From Thermodesulfobacteriota bacterium (GTDB lineage Bacteria > Desulfobacterota_D > UBA1144 > Nemesobacterales > UBA2774): a DNA stretch of 64,000 bases. A program made the translations under genes and the position numbers. Positions 61,775 to 64,000 of this stretch are shown one piece after another (position 1 is the first letter of the stretch; each line of letters begins with the position of its first letter). Location: NCBI GenBank assembly GCA_040754335.1, contig JBFMCV010000002.1:434001-498000 (forward strand), written 5' to 3'. The notes under the pieces are model-generated. The model searched no databases, was not told the origin of the DNA, and was given only the letters and a program-made list of their open reading frames with translations.

Positions 61775-62094
61775 GTGCGGAATTAAAGATTGAGGGGAAA
61801 TTAATTGTTCATTCGTAGTTTTCCCCCTTTGACAAAGGGGGATTTAGTTTTATCCCGTTTGTCCTGAGTTTAGCCTGTCCTGAGCGAAGTCGAAGGGTCG
61901 AAGGACGTGCTATTTATCCTGTCTTTGCGAGCGGAGCTGACGAAAGTCAGCGTAGCGCGGCAATCTCCTGAAAAATATGAGATCGCTACGATCCAAATAC
62001 GCTCTCGCGATGACAGTAAGGTTTTGTCACTCTGAGCCATGTCGTGAACTCGTTACAGGATCGTTTTAGAATCTCGTTTTAAATCCTCCCTAAC

Positions 62095-62277
62095 CTATTT
62101 TGACTTTAGCAACATTCAACCGGAAGTTAATTTACTACTATGACTTTGCTGTCATGGAGTCCGGTTCTTACTATTATGGCTTCTGTTGCTACGGTGCGAA
62201 GAATTAGTAAATTTCGTGGACTCATCCATTAGAGACCAATTCCTCATTCGCTCGGAATTGTTGCTCAGAACCGTTCT
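62095..62277 (+). repeat. Hairpin-invading element, copy 17 (nested double)
   Basis: Host arms are AATCCTCCCTAACC and CTAAAGGAGGG. The outer copy starts TATTTTGACTTTAGCAACAT and reaches CGGTTCTTA at 62162-62170. The matching half CAGAACCG follows only at about 62266-62273. Between the two halves lies a second copy ending CAATTCC-TCATTCGCTC-GGAATTG (about 62237-62260). So one element sits in the terminal hairpin loop of another. Confidence 0.8.
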
Positions 62278-62367
62278 TTGCTAAAGGAGGGAATTAAACG
62301 CAAAGGATGGGAAAAAATCTCACCCCCACCTGAATCCTCCCCACTCAAGCGGGAAGGGATGTATGGA

Positions 62368-62460
62368 ATCGCGGCAAGATGCCGCTCCTACAGATTAGAG
62401 GATCCAAGCATTCGTAGGAGCGAGTTCCCGGGTCAAGCCCGGGACAGGCCAGCCGCGATT
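62368..62460. repeat. REPIN-like doublet with an invaded REP
   Basis: ATCGCGGCAAGATGCCGCTC at 62368 begins one inverted REP unit. The second begins GTAGGAGCGA at about 62415 and closes with CCAGCCGCGATT near 62460. It is interrupted in its loop by GTTCCCGGGTCAAGCCCGGG, a different palindrome. Confidence 0.7.
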
Positions 62461-62482
62461 GATTGTTACTTGATATAATGAA

Positions 62483-63238
62483 TCAATACGTCGTCCAGCC
62501 GCCGTCGACCACTATGCTCGCGCCCGTCATGTACTTGGACTCGTCGCTCGCCATATATACGCACGCGTACGCGATGTCGTCGGGCTCGCCGCGGTATCCC
62601 ATGGGCACTATCTGGGCCGCGATCTCGTCGAGCTTCGTCTGCGCGTCGTCGGGGTTGCCTATGAAGTCCACGTTCATCTTCGTCCTGATGAAGCCGGGGC
62701 AGATGGTGTTCGCCCTGATGCCTTCCTTCGCGTGGTCGACCGCGAGGCTCCTTGTTATCTGCATGACCGCGCCCTTGGACGTGTTGTACGCGAACACGTT
62801 CTGGCACCCTATGAACCCGGCGACGGACGCGTTGTTGATGATGGAGCCGCCGCCCTGCTTCACCATGTGGGGCACAACGTACTTGCACATGAGGTATATG
62901 CCCTTGACGTTGATGTTTATTATCTTGTCCCAGGACTCCGTGCTGGTCGTGACGGCGGTACCCGTCTCGAGCACGCCTGCGTTGTTGAAGAGTATGTCTA
63001 TCCTTCCGAACTTCTTCATGAACTCATCGACCGCGGCTTTCACCTGCTTTTCGTCGGAGACGTCGCTCTGTATGGCCGTTATCTTCCCTCCGCTCTCCTT
63101 TACCACGTCGTCGAGCATCTCCTTCCTCCGCCCCGTGACGGCCACTTTCGCCCCTTCCTTTACGAACATGAGCGCGGTCGCCCTGCCTATGCCTTCGTTC
63201 CCGCCAGTGATGAGGGCTGTCTTACCTTCGAGTCTCAT
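62483..63238 (-). CDS. Short-chain dehydrogenase/reductase
   Basis: A 251-residue classical SDR. The cofactor motif TGGNEGIG is at 11-18, NNAG at 85-88, and the catalytic tetrad is Asn110, Ser138, Tyr151 and Lys155 (AYNTSK). ALITGGNEG followed by an Arg pair at GRRKE (37-40) suggests preference for NADP(H). The C-terminal GASIVVDGGW is standard. GGAGG precedes the ATG. Substrate unknown; related proteins act on 3-oxoacyl or sugar alcohols. Confidence 0.92.
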   Translation of the reverse strand: MRLEGKTALITGGNEGIGRATALMFVKEGAKVAVTGRRKEMLDDVVKESGGKITAIQSDVSDEKQVKAAVDEFMKKFGRIDILFNNAGVLETGTAVTTSTESWDKIININVKGIYLMCKYVVPHMVKQGGGSIINNASVAGFIGCQNVFAYNTSKGAVMQITRSLAVDHAKEGIRANTICPGFIRTKMNVDFIGNPDDAQTKLDEIAAQIVPMGYRGEPDDIAYACVYMASDESKYMTGASIVVDGGWTTY

Positions 63239-63385
63239 GGAATGACCTCCGTTTGTGGAATGTAAGTATTAATATACATAAAGATGCACGATGCACGATG
63301 CAGGATGAAGCAGGGCGCTGCGGATTCAGCCGCCCGAGTCCCCTGCTCCGGGCCCCTATACGAGGAGTACGGGATGGGTCAGGCT

Positions 63386-64000
63386 CTAAAATACGCCAGA
63401 GTTGCGGTAGGCGGTCAGGAGCTTGTCATAAACCGCGCATTTGCCCGACTCACTTTCGTCCTGCGCTTGTATTCCGTACGCGCCGTTAGAAATCTGGTTA
63501 TTCATAAAGTCTGACCCGCAGTGCCGGAAATTGTAGAGATTTACCCCCATGTACAAATCGCCGATTCCGGAGGCTACGTATGCGCTCAGTAACGTAGGCA
63601 TCATCGTAATGTGAGGGACTGTGCCGCCGCAGCACTTTAGCACGCCGGGTATCGACGAGACAATGTGGAAAAATGTTTCGCGGTCGGTCAGCTTCGACCT
63701 GAATTTCTGATATTGCATAACCTCTTCAGACTCCATAATCCGTGCGTATTTTGCGAACGTGTACGGCTGGTGGTCGCCGTAAATAAGAAGTACGAAAGGT
63801 CGCCCCGTCAGCTTCTCCTGGTCCTCGAGATATTTTATCAGCTTAAGGAACCCGCGCTCGGTAGACCTGGTATGACGTATGAACTCGTTTAGGGCGCAGT
63901 TGGCTTCGTTGAACTCGTCTGAGCCCTCGAACGTAGTAACAAGCTTTTCCTTGCTGCTGAAATTTTTACATACGTGCGGAGAATGGTTCTCGATCGTTAT
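63386..64000 (-). CDS. Sulfatase/LTA-synthase-superfamily protein, C-terminal part (cut by window edge)
   Basis: The minus-strand frame is open from the window edge to a stop at 63386, giving about 204 C-terminal residues. IENHSPHVC at the edge and the motif VLLIYGDHQPYTFAKY (about residues 65-80 of the visible part) match the alkaline phosphatase/sulfatase fold of LTA-synthase-like and phosphoethanolamine-transferase-like proteins, where the GDH histidine is a metal ligand. The tail has a Cys-Cys pair and a GVNLYNF segment. An internal ATG at 63736 is not the real start because the protein-like frame continues upstream of it. The substrate cannot be told. Confidence 0.75.
   Translation of the reverse strand: MTIENHSPHVCKNFSSKEKLVTTFEGSDEFNEANCALNEFIRHTRSTERGFLKLIKYLEDQEKLTGRPFVLLIYGDHQPYTFAKYARIMESEEVMQYQKFRSKLTDRETFFHIVSSIPGVLKCCGGTVPHITMMPTLLSAYVASGIGDLYMGVNLYNFRHCGSDFMNNQISNGAYGIQAQDESESGKCAVYDKLLTAYRNSGVF

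Larger units (their letters stand above)
61775..62482. other. Intergenic repeat cluster with nested invading elements
   Basis: No gene is supported. It contains a CCCCCTTTGACAAAGGGGG hairpin (61823-61843), a GTTTGTCCTGAGTTTAGCCT...CGAAGG repeat (about 61858-61905), a GCGAGCGGAG...GCGCGGCAATCTCC repeat (about 61925-61970), a nested pair of invading elements (62095-62277), a CACCCCCACC...CCACTCAAGCGGG repeat (about 62320-62355) and a REP doublet (62368-62460). Confidence 0.6.

Noticed and set aside
635-61848. Common CCTCC/GGAGG and CCCCC/GGGGG hairpins as intrinsic terminators
   Set aside because: They lack consistent T-tracts, occur in both orientations, between divergent genes and in pairs, and behave like dispersed repeats; some may still end transcripts.
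8317-62460. CRISPR array
   Set aside because: The repeats are dispersed over the whole window in both orientations and never form a regular series with spacers; no cas gene is present.
1-64000. tRNA, rRNA or riboswitch genes
   Set aside because: No cloverleaf with a TTCGA-type T-loop, no rRNA core sequence and no known riboswitch core was found by eye; a covariance-model scan could still find one.

Overview
This is a gene-dense, fairly high-GC bacterial chromosome segment with long intergenic gaps full of small palindromic repeats. Lipoprotein signals, a thaumatin-family surface protein, an IPTL-CTERM protein, a multihaem cytochrome, a sigma-54 activator and a Rieske/flavin reductase point to a Gram-negative environmental organism. 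Codon style (many AGG and ATA codons in a GC-rich genome) and gene content suggest a deltaproteobacterial-grade lineage (Desulfobacterota or a neighbouring candidate phylum). No rRNA or other phylogenetic marker is present, so this is an inference. I found no tRNA, rRNA, CRISPR array, transposase or prophage.

Layout. 0-9 kb: a PAS sensor gene cut by the left edge, a glycerophosphodiesterase, a periplasmic rhodanese, a GAF-GAF-kinase-receiver hybrid, a PrcB-like secreted protein, an S24-type domain protein and two small WGM-motif proteins. 9.8-20.6 kb: a DUF4239 membrane protein, a DHA2 drug exporter, a lipoprotein, a glycosidase-like protein with a polytopic C-terminus, a small secreted protein and a ~20-TPR protein. 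21-30 kb: a sulfotransferase-like protein, two methyltransferases, and a sigma-54 activator gene whose three upstream neighbours each have a -24/-12-like promoter; then a group-III truncated globin and a membrane protein. 30-33 kb: a lipase lipoprotein and an IPTL-CTERM protein. 33.2-38.7 kb: the Anbu (ancestral proteasome-like peptidase) cluster with circularly permuted ATP-grasp, alpha-E and transglutaminase-like genes, preceded by a consensus sigma-54 promoter and a small gene of unknown function. 38.7-47.8 kb: small secreted protein, DUF1232, SprT-like metallopeptidase, VOC protein, potassium channel, MHS transporter, TacA/TacT-type toxin-antitoxin pair and a thaumatin/type-3-repeat surface protein. 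47.9-55 kb: two AT-rich patches (DUF3800 and DUF559; FRG domain) around a nine-haem HAO-type cytochrome and a DUF1326-DUF2182/DUF1326 cluster. 55-64 kb: AI-2E-type permease, Rieske-ferredoxin reductase fusion, second DHA2 exporter, Kazal lipoprotein, SDR dehydrogenase and a sulfatase-superfamily gene cut by the right edge.

The most unusual feature is intergenic. Several families of short palindromes are scattered through the window: CCTCC/GGAGG and CCCCC/GGGGG hairpins, TGCTGAA/TTCAGCA, ATTCCCGA/TCGGGAAT, REP-like GTAGGAGCGGC sequences and GTTCGTCCTGAGC-type sequences. A distinct ~90-95-base element sits inside the loops of these palindromes, in both orientations and at least 17 times. It ends in a hairpin with a conserved ~10-base loop (about TCGCTYGCTC) on a stem whose sequence changes between copies while pairing is kept. 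Uninterrupted versions of some host palindromes are also present, and one copy is nested in the hairpin loop of another. I do not recognise this element; it looks like a hairpin-targeting mobile or structured repeat.
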